A stretch of 64,000 nt of DNA, taken from positions 226,919 to 290,918 of the forward strand of contig NW_005197877.1 of the NCBI RefSeq assembly GCF_000372725.1. Reading direction: 5' to 3'. Below, piece after piece: positions 49,087-59,637 of the stretch. A program made the translations under genes and the position numbers. A model generated the notes under the pieces. The model was not told where the DNA came from, ran no database searches, and saw only the letters and a program-made list of their open reading frames with translations. Positions within the stretch are counted from its first letter, which is position 1, and every line of letters begins with the position of its first letter. This DNA comes from Emiliania huxleyi CCMP1516 (taxonomy: Eukaryota > Haptophyta > Isochrysidales > Noelaerhabdaceae).

Positions 49087-49817
49087 ATGGAGGCGTCCAA
49101 CGACAACGTGAGCGCTGCCCCCACGCTCTGCGCCGAGGGCTGCGGCTTCTTCGGCAACCCGCAGACCATGGGGATGTGCTCGAAGTGCTACAAATACAAG
49201 GTCGCCAAGGAGGCAAAGGCGGCGCCCGCGGCAGCTGCAGCTGCGCCTCCGGCCGAGTCCGCGACGCCGATGGCCGTGTGTCCCGCGCCGAGCGTGGCGG
49301 TGCCGTCGGCTGCTGCAGCCACCCTCACGCCTCCGCCGGCCGCCCCGCCGGCCGCCGCCGCCAGCTCTGCCGCCGCCCCCGGCGGAGCGGCGGCTGCCGC
49401 AGCCTCAGCGCCACCTGAGGCTGCCGCAGCCTCAGCGCCACCTGAGGCTGCCGCTGCTGCGGTCTGCCTGCCGGCCGACGCGCCCGCCGACGAGGGCGAG
49501 CCGTCCAAGCCGGTGCAGACCAACACCTCGCGTTGCTGGACCTGCAACAAGAAGATAGGCTTGCTCGGCTTCCAGTGCAAATGCGAGTACTTCTTCTGCG
49601 CGGGCCACCGCGCGTCGGACAAGCACGAGTGCGCGTTCGACTACAAGGCGATGGGGAAGCAGCAACTGACCCAGGCGCGCTCCTCTACCACCTCAGCCCC
49701 CCCCCCCCCCCCTGCCACCCCCCTTCACCCACGCGGACCGCGCGCCTACCAGACCGACCTCCCTCTTTAATGCAGGCCAACCCGACCATCACGCCGGAGA
49801 AGCTGCAGGGCTTCTGA
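49087..49817 (+). CDS. A20/AN1 zinc-finger protein (stress-associated protein type)
   Basis: Exons 49087-49674 and 49776-49817 give 209 residues. A likely 5'-UTR intron lies at 48877-49071 (GTAAGC...CCACAG). The A20 finger is at about 12-38 (LCAEGCGFFGNPQTMGMCSK, CYKYK). An Ala/Pro-rich linker follows, with an AAASAPPEA duplication. The AN1 finger is at about 152-190 (CWTCNKKIGLLGFQCKCEYF, FCAGHRASDKHEC). The short last exon encodes ANPTITPEKLQGF, the family's KANPxxxxxKLxx tail, joined by a GC-AG intron; reading through instead gives a Pro-rich tail with no family match. These proteins bind ubiquitin and can act as E3 ligases in stress responses. Confidence 0.9.
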
Positions 49818-50635
49818 GCGCCCAGCCGTGCCGACGTAGTGCGCGTCGAACGGCCGCGTGGTTTTAGTGTGAGGGAGTGGGTTGCTGTGAGCGACGCGGC
49901 GCTGCTGTGGCAGGCCCAGTGCGGGCCTTATGGACGGGCAAGGGCTGGGGGCGTAATCCCTGGCCTCCCTCCGCCGCTGCCTGGCTAGCCCGTCGCGCGT
50001 GTACCATCCCATCGTCTGTGGGGCGTGCGCCGCCGGGGGCTCCTGGAGCTCCCCCGCCGATCCCCCGTCCTGCTCCCTCGCCCGACACCGAGCCTTGTTC
50101 CCATCCTCAGCTCTCCGCGCCCAGCGTGCACCGCCATGTACCGATCAAGGGCAGGGTTTTGCAATGGTTGAATGTAACACGTGCGTTAAAACGCGCGAAC
50201 GGTGTTTTGGCTTCGCTCTCGTCGTTGTCTCTGTCCACACCAAAATCGCAAAAAAATCCAACACACACGAGACACGTCCCGCTCGTCACACGAGACGTGG
50301 ACGTGCAACGAAACCACGAAGAAGCTTAAAGCAAGATGTGCAAGAACACCCCATCAGCATCACACACTCACACACCGTTGGTTTAGGAATGCCTTTTTAG
50401 GTGCAGCTCATGTCATGTGCATTGGACAAAATAATATACTCTGGCGGTGTCCGGTGTCGTTGGTGGAGAGACCAGCAAGTAAGAGCGAGCAGCAGCGACC
50501 TCAACGAGAGGGACTCCATCGAGGGCTACTCTTTACGCCTATGCGCTATGGGCTGCCGAGCAACTTCCAGCAAAACGGGTCCACCACCCGTGGCCTGCAC
50601 GCGCTATGGGGCAGCGCGCGACGAGAGGAGCGGCG
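49818..50635. other. Intergenic region, no gene seen
   Basis: Short overlapping ORFs only. The region lies between two genes that end toward each other. Confidence 0.5.
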
Positions 50636-53600
50636 TTAGGCGACACGCTTGCGCTTCGCAAATACCGTGGCGATGCTCGGCGGCGCGGGCGGCAGCCGCT
50701 GCTTTGGCGGCGTCCCGAGCGGCTCTGCCGCAGCCTCGTCGTCAATCCCGAGCGCCTGCTTGCGCCTGCGGGTGCGGGAAGGGGCAGGAGACGTCTTGAT
50801 GCAAAGGGTACTCAAAGGGTGCTCCTCGCGTCTCTGCGCCCCGTGGGCCAGGCCAGGAGCCCCGGAGCCCGCACACGCCAAGGACACGCCACGTGTGCGC
50901 TTGTGTATGTGCGTGCTGCGCGCGTTGTTTGCGCGCGTGTGCTCTCGTGCGTGCGTGTGCGTGTGCGTGTGCGCGTGTGCGTGCGTGCGCGTGTGCGTGT
51001 GCGTGCGTGCGCGCGTGCGTGCGTGCGTGCGCGTGTGCGTGCGTGTGCGTGTGCGTGTGCGTGTGCGTGTGCGTGTGCGTGTGCGTGTGCGTGTGCGTGC
51101 GTGCGCGTGTGCGTGCGTGCGCGTGTGCGTGCGTGCGCGCGCCTCCGCACGAGCGCGGGGTCGTCCGGGCAGACGAGGATGGCGCCACCGCACGACGCGT
51201 CCTTGCGGAAGAGCGGCCGGCGACGCGGCTGCATGTCCGGGTTGTGCCTAGGAAGTGTCTAGGAAGTGTCTAGGAAGTGTCTCGGAAGTGTCTAGGAAGA
51301 GCATGTCCGGGTTGTGCCAGCCCGGCAGCTGCGGCCAGCGCGCGCGCGCACAATCGCGCGGGCACATCTCGTCCGACGGCACCTGCATGAGAGCGGGGCG
51401 CCCGAAGTGCGGTGCGGCGGGAGAGTGGTAAGGGCAGCGCCTCGTGGCATGCCGGCGCGGCCGTTTGGGATGCACACGCGTCGCCCCCTCGCCCCCTCTC
51501 GCCTCCCTCTGAGCCCCCTCCCGCCCCCTCTCGGCTCAAAGCTCCTCTCGCTCGCACCTTGTAGAGCGCCGGCGTGGCGCGGTGTTTTGAGGAGGCGTAG
51601 TCTCGCGAATACGAGACGCCTACAGCCCGCGCACCACCTCGGGTGAGTACCGTGGGGTAGGGGAGGTTGGGTTCGGGTACCGTGGGGGTAGGGGAGGGTA
51701 AAGCTCGGCGTGGATGAGACGCGGTCGCGTGCGACGCTGCAGCCAGAGGCCGACCGGCTCCGCCTCGCCTCGATCTCTCGGCGTCATCTCGGCTCCACCT
51801 CGGCGCAATCTCGGTGCAATCTCGGCGCAAGCTCGGCGCAATCTCGGCGCAATCTCGGCGACGCGGCCGCCGTAGTCGACGCTGATCTCGCTGCCCTCGC
51901 GATAAGCCTTGCGCGTGGTGCAATAGAGGACCATCCGCTCGCTCAGCGAGTGGGGGACGCCTCTCGGCGGCGGCGCGGCGCCCTGCGGCGGCAGCGTGTG
52001 CGCCACCCACGCCTACCGCCTCGGCCGACCTCGGCTGAGACCCCGGCTGCACCTCGGCCGATCTCGGCCGATCTCGGGCGAGCGTGATGCGCCGCGCGCG
52101 CGCGCGCGCCTCTCGCGCGCCGTCAGGCTGGCGCAGCCCTCGCGCGGCGAGCAGCGGGTCTGCGTCGTCGAGCAGCCGCGCGTACGCCTGGGCCATGCGG
52201 CGAGTGACTTCTCGCCGAAGGGCGGCCGAAGTGTGGCCGAGGGATAGCCGAGGTGCGGCCGAGGGGCGGCCGAGGGGCGGCCGAGGGGCGGCCGAGGTGC
52301 GGCCGAGGTGCGGCCGAGGGGCGGCCGAGGGATAGCCGAGGTGCGGCCGAGGTGCGGCCGAGGGGCGGCCGAGGTGCGGCCGAGGGGCGGCCGAGGTGCG
52401 GCCGAGGTGCGGCCGAGGGGCGGCCGAGGTGCGGCCGAGGGGCGGCCGAGGGGCGGCCGAGGGGCGGCCGAGGTGCGGCCGAGGTGCGGCCGAGATCATT
52501 CCGCGCGCCTGGATCATGCGCGTCGTCGGCGCCTCGCCGGCGGGCGGCTCGTTGATCATGCCTGCAGGAAGGCGCAGGGAAGGCTCCTCAAGAGGGAAAG
52601 CTCGATGGGGAGAGATGGGGAGATATGGGGAGAGATGGGGGGAGATGGGGCGAGTGGGGAGAGATGGGGAGAGATGGGGAGAGATGGGGAGAGATGGGGA
52701 GTGAAAGACAACACTTGCTGCTTCTTGAGAGAGAAGGCCGGGAGGAGAGGGGGCAGAATGGGGAGATGGGGGGAGATGGGGGGAGAGCTCGAGGAACGCC
52801 CCCCCCTGGCCGGGTGAGCCCTCGAGCGCACCGACAAGCGAGACGGGCTCGGCAAAGGCGGGGTGCGCGTTGATGAGGACGTACCCCTCCTCCTTGCGCC
52901 ACACGTGCGCCACGTGCGTCGCCAAGTTGCGGTCGGCGTGCTGGTGCTGCCTATCGCCGAGACCCAGCCAACAGTCTCCGCCAACAGTCTCCGCCGGCAG
53001 ATGCGGGTCGGCTGTGGCGGCGGCATGTGCAGCAGCAGCAGCTGCCAGAGGTGCCCCCGCCCCTCGCCGCCCAGCCCGAGCACACCCTGCACCTCCTCGC
53101 TCAGCAGGTAGCAAACCTGCGGCGCCACGGGCTCCGGTGGCGAGTCGGGGACACGTCCCTCGGACACGTCCCTGGGACACGTCCCTGGGACACGTCCCTG
53201 GGACACGTCCCTGGGACACGTCCCTGGGACACGTCCTTCGGAGCAGGCAGCAGACCCCACGCAGCCGGCCGGCGAGGTCTCTCTCTTCTCGGCGACATCT
53301 CGGCGACATCTCGGCGACCTCTCGGCGACATCTCGGCGACATCTCGGCGACCTCTCGGCGACATCTCGGCGACATCTCGGCGACATCTCGGCGACCTCTC
53401 GGCGACCTCTCGGCGACATCTCGGCGACATCTCGGCGACATCTCGGCCGACCTCCCCGCGGCCCGCCGACAGCGACTGCACCTTCCCCTTAAAGGCGTTG
53501 GCGGCACAGGTGTGTGCCACCTGCAGGGGAGCGGCTCGGGGCCACCTCGGCCAGATCTCAGCCAGATCTCGGCCAGATCTCGGCCAGATCTCGGGTGGAT

Positions 53601-54427
53601 CTCGGCCAGATCTCAGCCAGATCTCAGCCAGATCTCGCACAGATCACGGACAGATCTCGGGTGGATCTCGGCCAGATCTCGGACAGATCTCGGACAGATC
53701 TCGGGTGGATCTCGGCCAGATCTCGGGTAGCTCCCGGCTCATCTGCCTACGGGGTCTTCTATCTCGCGCGGAGCGTGCGCCCACCTGCAGCAGCTCTGTG
53801 CCGGGGGCGAGGGGCGGCGGCGGCGCGCCCCTCCGCCGCCCACCAAAGGCGGCGGGGGGCACTGCGCACAGGCCGTCCGCCACGAGCTGCCCCCCTCCCG
53901 CCGCCGCCACCTCGCCCGCCTGCGAAACGGTACGCCGTCGACGCGTCAGCGGGTGCGCCAGTCGAGGCGGGGATCGGTGGGCGGGCCGTGGGGCGGGCGA
54001 GGTGGCGGCGAGGCGGCGGGCGCGTGCGTGCAGAGTCGCGGCGTGCGCGCTCCAGGGGGGCGTCTGAGCCGGTCCGCCCGAGCGAAGCTATGAGAGCCGG
54101 TGCGCGGTGTTGTCTGCGGGCGAAGCGTGCGCTCACCGTCAGCGGGACAAAGTTTCCCTGGAGCACGCGGAGGAGGAGCTTGAGGAGGTGCGCATCCTGC
54201 ACCACCGTCTCGAGCCCCAAATACGGCATCAGCACCGGCGTCTCGAGCGCACCCCAGTCGAGCCGCGCCGTGCTCCGCGGGAAGACGCCAAAGCCGGCGC
54301 CCGCGAACTGCGACGGGCCGACGGAGAGCTCCTCCCACTCGCCGTCGGCGGAGGGGAGGAGGAGCGCGTGAACAGTGCCGTTGGGTGCCACCGCCGCGTC
54401 GCGCTGTAGAACTACGTAAACCAGCAT
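50636..54427 (-). CDS. SET-domain protein with about ten repeat-filled introns
   Basis: The minus-strand gene starts MLVYVVLQ at 54427. Resolved early exons: 54427-54137, 53919-53785 and 53520-53452, all phase 0 with GT-AG joins. Exon 1 carries the SET N-terminus (PSQFAGAGFGVFPRS ... VLMPYLGLETVV). Later blocks: VCYLLSEEVQGVLGLG (about 53110), LATHVAHVWRKEEGYVLINA (about 52900), MINEPPAGEAPTTRMIQ (about 52550), YARLLDDADPLLAARGLR (about 52170), and the SET C-terminal MVLYCTTRKAYREGSEISVD then YGG (about 51900). Then SYSRDYASSKHRATPALYK|VPSDEM, LPGWHNPDM|QPRRRPLFRK and a basic tail (RTRRRKQAL; FAKRKRVA) ending at 50636, suggesting nuclear entry. Expected activity is protein-lysine methylation; the target is unknown. 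A 13-bp tandem duplication at 52968-52993 shifts frame between two blocks. Middle exon ends are not fixed. Confidence 0.6.
50935..51142 (+). repeat. GTGCGT/GTGCGC microsatellite
   Basis: About 200 bp of alternating GTGCGTGTGCGT. It lies in an inferred late intron of the SET gene. Confidence 0.95.
51231..51318 (-). repeat. Direct-repeat intron in the SET gene (18-bp exon duplication)
   Basis: GCATGTCCGGGTTGTGCC occurs at 51231-51248 and 51301-51318, 70 bp apart. The body is CTAGGAAGTGT repeat, the same family as the AcnX intron at 41.5 kb. Minus-strand splicing CTG|GCACAA to TAG|GCACAA gives LPGWHNPDMQPRRR. Confidence 0.85.
52205..52500 (-). repeat. GGCCGAGGTGC tandem repeat in a SET-gene intron
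   Basis: Over twenty GGCCGAGGTGC or GGCCGAGGGGC units. Confidence 0.95.
52605..52800 (-). repeat. GGGGAGAGAT tandem repeat in a SET-gene intron
   Basis: GGGGAGAGATGGGGAGAGAT units, with a less regular middle at 52700-52745. Confidence 0.9.
53150..53455 (-). repeat. Two tandem-repeat blocks in a SET-gene intron
   Basis: GGGACACGTCCCT units (13 bp) at 53150-53245, then CTCGGCGACAT units (12 bp) at 53285-53450. Confidence 0.95.
53540..53740 (-). repeat. 11-bp tandem repeat in SET-gene intron 2
   Basis: Read in gene sense, GATCTGGCCGA/GATCTGGCTGA repeated about 15 times. It is the same 11-bp theme as GATCTAGCCGA in GPx intron 3. Confidence 0.9.
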
Positions 54428-55280
54428 CGATAATCCTCAGACGCTCTTTCGCGGGAATAAGGCTCTCTCGCGCGCAAAAATAAAAGAAAAACGTTTCGTT
54501 CTTTTTTAGGCCCCTTCCCTGCAAACGCGCACCCCCCCAGGCTCAGGGCTTTCTTGCTCTAGCCCGCCCCGAGCATCCGGCCCGCTGGGTGCGCTGCGCA
54601 TGCGCAGCATCATACACACACAAGAGAGCTCTCTCTCTCATTCTCTCTCACACACAAGCTCCCCCGGCGGCCCTCGGTGGAGATTGGTTGGTTGCCGACT
54701 GCACTCACTCCAAGTGCTCCAATTAAGTGCTCCGACGCGAGCTCAGATTCAGGGAAACTCGAGAAACTTGCCTAAATGGATCACCAAATAACACCCTCTT
54801 CCTGGGAATTTCCGGAAACGCAAAGTGCTGGGGCTAGTTTTCTGGATTGCCGGAAACTCCCTGGTGCATGTGACAGTGCAGGCACAGGCCAAAGAGTAGA
54901 GACACACACACGTGCACACAGACCCGCAGGAGGTCCTACATGTACACCACCGTCACAGCCCCTGTCCGAGCTAAGGCTCGACAGAGTTGGGTTTGAAATC
55001 CACAGACCTTTCAGGCGAGCGCTAGTTTACGGACGTGTGTGCGAGCCTTTCTCAGCTGTACAGGCTTCACAGCGGGGACAAAGCGGCGGGCACGCACAAG
55101 TTTTGCCGCTCGCCCCCGGGTGTGCGGGTGTGCGGGCGTCCGCGCGGACTACCTGCCCGCCCCTGCCCAGCTCTCATGATACTCGTGTCCGTCCCTGCGG
55201 CGCTGCCACGCGTGCCGTGCCCATCGCGCTGGCCGTGTGACCCGAGTGCCGGGGCCTCCTGTGGCGGCTCTCGCTTCCCC
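54428..55280. other. Intergenic region
   Basis: Promoter side of the minus-strand SET gene and upstream of the next plus-strand gene. TGGTTGCCGACTGCACTCAC (about 54689) recurs, reverse-complemented and shortened, at about 61600. No gene is supported. Confidence 0.45.
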
Positions 55281-55284
55281 GCCT

Positions 55285-55565
55285 TCAACGGCACTCGCGT
55301 GATTGGGGTGGGGCTCTCGCACACGGGCACAACGACGCTGCATGCGGCCCTGGTGCGCCCGACCCTCAGTCCTCCCTGCACGGCACTTGCCACCACACAT
55401 CACCATGACCGCGACGCGCCACACAGCCTGCCTCCCTCGACGCAGAGTTGTTGCCGCAGGTGCGAATCGGATGCTGCTACGCGACGCACAACGTCGATGA
55501 GGTGCCGCGAGGCCTGCGCTGGATCTGGGACCTCGGCGGACGCACGCGGTGTGCCGAGGGCTGAG
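55285..55565 (+). CDS. Sulfotransferase-like P-loop fragment, two exons
   Basis: NGTRVIGVGLSHTGTTTLHA then AL is the PAPS-binding P-loop of the Sulfotransfer_4-type family (GxxRTGTTSLxxAL). A GT-AG intron (about 55350-55459) joins it to VRIGCCYATHNVDEVPRGLR then WIWDLGGRTRCAEG, after which the frame stops. The rest of a sulfotransferase fold is not seen. It may be the N-terminus of a longer gene that includes the next feature, or a remnant. The start was not fixed. Confidence 0.45.
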
Positions 55566-55647
55566 AGACTGAGATGAATGCTGCGGAACGCTGTCCGTCT
55601 CTCGACGCCCTTTTTTACCTGCACGACTGTCCCCGCGCAACTATGAC

Positions 55648-56657
55648 ATGCCTCACGCCCCTGATAGCGGTCTGTGCTTTCAACACTGGCACGACACGGG
55701 CACCGCGGACACCGTCGCCGACGATAGGTCCGGCATTGGCGTGCAGTGGGACAAGCTCAGTAAGTATCTCTCGACGTTTGACCTTTTCATGGCGGCGGAA
55801 TTCATGTTCGACAGCAACTTCATTGGGCTATGGGAAAGAACGCGAGACCTCGACAGGAACGAGACAGGCGGGTCATGCACCTTCGACTGTAACAACTTCA
55901 CAAGAAACCAATTTCTCAACGAGCGCGAGAACTTGCATAATTATTGGATCAAGTCGCTTGAGGCTCGGGCTGTGATCAACCGGTGCAAGTACTCCGACAG
56001 GACGTGGGCCCTGGATCAGTTCTGCACTGGCCGGGGCGCAGGCCAGTGCAACTACGGCGGGATGTCCGGGGTCGTGTGCGGACGCGAGTGCGGTTCGTAC
56101 ACGCGTGGTGCGGACCCGTACCGCAATGAGGGTACTTACTGGTCCGCGAACGATTGCACGAACATGTTCGATGAAATGGCAAAGAACAACAAAAACTTCG
56201 GGACGGTCTGTGGTCCCACGTGGGCTGAGACTCACGATGATTGCATGGCACCGCTCAAAAGCGACACCGCCACGTGCACCGGCAGAGGCTGCTGCGACTC
56301 TGTTGCCGCCGGAGATAGATGCGGGGGGTTCGCGAAGTATCGCTTGTGCACGTCTCCCGTGATGTGCGCCACCGACGAGCCTGGCAGCACGTACGTGAAT
56401 TGCGGCCCGAAAGGATTTCCTATAACGCAGCCAAGGGCCACGTGGCGTTTTTGCCTGAGGAACAGCGGTGCGGCGGCAGCGTGTATAAGTACTGCAGCAG
56501 CAGCGGCTGGTGCCAAAAGGAGAAGGACTCAGCGCAGCTGCAGGGTCGCTCACAGCAGTGGGCAAAAAGGTTCGACGCCCCGGAGGACTGGAACAACATG
56601 ACACGCGGCATGACGTGCCGAACCGTTTTGTCGAGCAAGGCAGCTTGGGGGCTCTGA
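55648..56657 (+). CDS. Cys-rich protein, unrecognised, with an apparent frameshift
   Basis: The main frame runs from the ATG at 55648 and includes VQWDKLSKYLSTFDLFMAAE, NYWIKSLEARAVINRCKYSD, TWALDQFCTGRGAGQCNYGG and GRGCCDSVAAGDRCGGFAKY. Near 56400 the protein-like signal moves to another frame (ISYNAAKGHVAFLPEEQRCG, then GSVYKYCSSSGWCQKEKDSA to the stop at 56657). About 20 Cys and three N-x-S/T sites suggest an extracellular or lumenal domain. It may be the C-terminal part of the sulfotransferase-like gene just upstream. Whether the shift is real, a small intron or a base error cannot be told. Confidence 0.5.
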
Positions 56658-57360
56658 TCATGCATGCATGCTCTGTTCTCGCTTACTGACTCAGGATCAT
56701 GACTATCGACACGGCTTAGGCCGTCGCGTGGTCACGTTGCTGCCCGCACCATGCTGCTGCCACGAGCGACATCTCGCGCTCCGCTCGTGCGCAGCTCTCC
56801 ATGCCACATGCTCCACTCATCCCTTCACGCTGCTCGCTGCGGAGGCCCGGTACGGCCAGATCACTCTCAGCCGCACGCAAGTCGCGACGAGCGTACGCGC
56901 GACGCCGTGAATAGGGTCCACACACACGCCCCTCGCTCGTACACACTCTCGTTCGGTCGGGCCAAGGACTTATATATTACAGCCGATGCCATCGTTACAA
57001 AGCGCTGCCCCTCTGCCTCTCCGGCCTCCGCGCCAATGGCAATGCGAGCGAAGCGAGCCGCCGCCGCCATCGCGCTCGCGGCTCTGGGCTGCGCCTGCGG
57101 CTTGCACCGTCCGAATGCGTTTATGGAACTTGACTGCAGTTGGGATGGGCGACGGTGGCATAGGCCATAGCGTAGTGGGAACACTCGTTTAAATCATTCT
57201 CTTTTCAGAGAGAGTTGTTATTGTAAAATTCATTTTTTGCTCACCTAGGTACTCGCCGAAGCCCTGGCGAGTAGAGGCCCCGCCCACCCAGGGTACCCCT
57301 CCGACGATCATTGCCCTCCAAGAGACCTCGAGAGCGCCGAGCGTGTGCCCGGGCACCGAC
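56658..57360. other. Intergenic region, no gene seen
   Basis: Short ORFs only; a TTATATATT string at 56969 may belong to the promoter of the methyltransferase gene. Confidence 0.45.
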
Positions 57361-58485
57361 ATGGATGACAACGCATTGGAGGCGGCCGCCACCCGTTCCT
57401 TCCGCGCCAAGCACGAGGCGGTCTACGCGAGCGAGCGTGAGTGCGCGCGCTACGACACCGAGCTGTGCCGCTGCCAGGACCACGCTGGCAACCTCCGCCG
57501 CGAGCTGCACACGCTCGCGCCGCGGCTCGGCGGCGGCGGCTCGGCGGCCGACATCGGCGCCGGGACGGGCAAGCTGACGCGGCTGCTCGCACCCACGTGC
57601 GGCCGCGTGCACGCCTTCGATCGCTCCGCCGGCGCGCTCGCCGTGGCTCGCGCCGCCTCAGCTGCCGCCGCGCACATCAGCTTTGACGAGGCGGACGCTC
57701 GCTGCTTGCCGCTGCCAGACGGGTCGGTGGACGTGGCGCTGGCCGGCTGGGCGCTGAGCTACCTGAAGAGCGAGCACGAGGTCTGGCACGCCGACGGCTC
57801 CTACGGCGGCGCGTGGCGCGAGGAGGCCTCGCCCCGCCGAGATGGTCCGAGACCACGCGAGACGACCGCGAGGGTCACCCGCGAGGTCACCCGAGCGCAG
57901 TAGGTCGACGCGGCGCTGCGTGAAATGGACCGCGTCCTTGTGGAGGGGGGGGTGGCCATCCTCCTCGAGACGATGGGCACCGCGACCGAGACGCCGCAGC
58001 GAGACGGCACTCTCGCCTCTGCCTCACCGTGTGGATGGCTGCTCGCTTTCAAGGGGGGCCCGAGGCGTGATGCGCCCGTCCGCCCCTAGGCTCGCACCTG
58101 TACGCCCACTATACCGCGCGCGGTTTCTCGCAGCGGGTCGAGCGCACGTGCGACCGCCGCTTGCACAGAGCCGCGAACGGCGTCTCTTCACACCCGGTGC
58201 TGCGCACAGGTCGTGCGCACCGACTACCGTTTCGAGAGCCGCCGCGCCGCGCTCGCAACCCTCGGCTTCTTCTTCGGCAAAGGCGTGGCGCGCCGCGCAG
58301 AGGCGTCGCCTTTCGCCGAGAGACGAGCCGAGAGATGGCTCAGCGCGGTGCGGCGAGTTAATCTGCGCGTGACGCGACTACTACAGGCGCTGCTCGCAGA
58401 CGTCGCCGACGACGGCGAGGCTTGCTTCGTGCCCGAGTGTACCGGCGTGTGGTGGCGGGTGAAACACTGTGAAACAACGCAATAA
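57361..58485 (+). CDS. Class I SAM-dependent methyltransferase (Methyltransf_11 type), four exons
   Basis: Exons 57361-57825, 57904-58006, 58090-58136 and 58210-58485 give about 296 residues. The frame is open six codons upstream without an ATG. Motif I is AADIGAGTGKLTRLLAP (SAM glycine loop), then VHAFDRSAGALAVAR (motif II acidic Asp), ADARCLPLPDGSVDVALAGW (motif III) and EMDRVLVEGGVAILLET (motif V). The C-terminus is RTDYRFESRRAALATLGFFF then PECTGVWWRVK, seen in related methyltransferases. Introns 1 and 2 are GC-AG, intron 3 GT-AG; the join GSHLYAHYTARGFSQR|VVR keeps frame. Substrate is unknown. Confidence 0.85.
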
Positions 58486-58677
58486 GGGGGTCTGCAAAAC
58501 TCATGTTACTCCCTTCGGTGGCCCACAAAGATGCCTCCCACCCCCGCTCTCTCTCTCTAGAGTAAAGGGGAAGGACCCTGAGGGCTTGTTGCACGAGTAT
58601 CTTACCTTATATTTTCCCGTGTCCGGTTTTCCGTTTCGGGCGACGGCACCACTCACCGAGCTATCCGGCGGGGAATC

Positions 58678-58869
58678 ATGTCGGCGAAGGCGGGCTCTGG
58701 CATCTCGGTGATGCGCGCCGATCTCGACGCGTCGACCTCGACGGAGGTGGACGCGCACGAGGCGCAGTGGCGGGCCGGCGTCAACCGCCAAGCGCGTCCA
58801 GATGCCCCTTCGCAAAGGCGGGCGGCGTCATTGGCTGCTGCAGCCAAGCGGCGGCGGATAAGGACATGA
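58678..58869 (+). CDS. Small ORF, unrecognised
   Basis: 63 codons from an ATG; MSAKAGSGISVMRADLDAST to AKRRRIRT. It may be a first exon or non-coding. A run of 18 C (59211-59228) lies downstream. Confidence 0.2.
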   Translation: MSAKAGSGISVMRADLDASTSTEVDAHEAQWRAGVNRQARPDAPSQRRAASLAAAAKRRRIRT

Positions 58870-59499
58870 ACAAAACATACCTGCGCAAGCCGTCGCCGCC
58901 CGGGCGGCCGCAGGCGGTGCCATCTCAACCCACTCTCGGCACCGCTGCACGTGCGTGCTCCCTCTCCCACCCAACTCGGCTCCACTCTCGTCCACCTGCG
59001 CCCACCCCATCATCTGCTCTCAGGCTGATTGCGGCGTGTGTTGCGCAATGCCGACCCACCAGACGCTGGCCAGAGCATGACTGTGATGCCTCTGTCTGGG
59101 CCGGGGGGGCGTTCGACAGCGCGCGAGGCTGCCTCCCTGCCCTTTGCGACGCTTGCGACCACTGCTGAGTTGCATGCAGTACAGAGTAGCAGTGGTGGGG
59201 AGGGCTTGAGCCCCCCCCCCCCCCCCCCGGGCAGAAGGTAAACTCGTGTCTACTCACCTCGTCGGCTCCATCGGCTGCCTCTCCTCGTGCGCCGGCTGCC
59301 TCTCCATCCAACCGCTTCTGCGTCCTTCTCTGCCCGGTGCTCGCGATGTCGCTCTGCCGAGAGGGTCATCGCCGGCGTAGGCGGAGCGGCGGGCCCTTCA
59401 TTACAGAGACAACAAAGACATTTCACCCCTCGGGCTGTTGTTGCAGACAGAAAAACAAATTTGGCGCGCGTGCGCGCAAGGTCTGCTAGTATGGGACAA

Positions 59500-59575
59500 A
59501 AGCGTCGAAAATGTCCCAAAAAAGCGTGTCTCGAGACTAGGTCCAGCCCTGGGTGAGCCAGATCTGACGTTTTGT
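59500..59575 (+). repeat. Dispersed repeat, uninterrupted copy
   Basis: GCGTCGAAAATGTCCCAAAA then GCGTGTCTCGAGACTAGGTC and CAGCCCTGGGTGAGCC. The left half recurs at 63192-63228 and the right half, reversed, at 61209-61239; in both partial copies the MITE below abuts the CTCGAG. Confidence 0.75.
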
Positions 59576-59637
59576 GACATCGCGTCAGATCCGTGTTTTC
59601 TCGTCTTGCGGTACATCTCTCCGCTCGCCACCTCACG

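Noticed and set aside
50636-51270. Long VCVCVC/HTHTHT ORFs on both strands
   Set aside because: They are translations of the GTGCGT microsatellite; only the short basic tail near 50640 is kept as a SET-gene exon.
51270-53507. 745-codon minus-strand ORF as one uninterrupted protein
   Set aside because: Much of it is translated tandem repeats (for example EMSPRCRRDVA). SET-domain blocks sit in several frames, and splice sites bound the repeats, so the repeats are introns.
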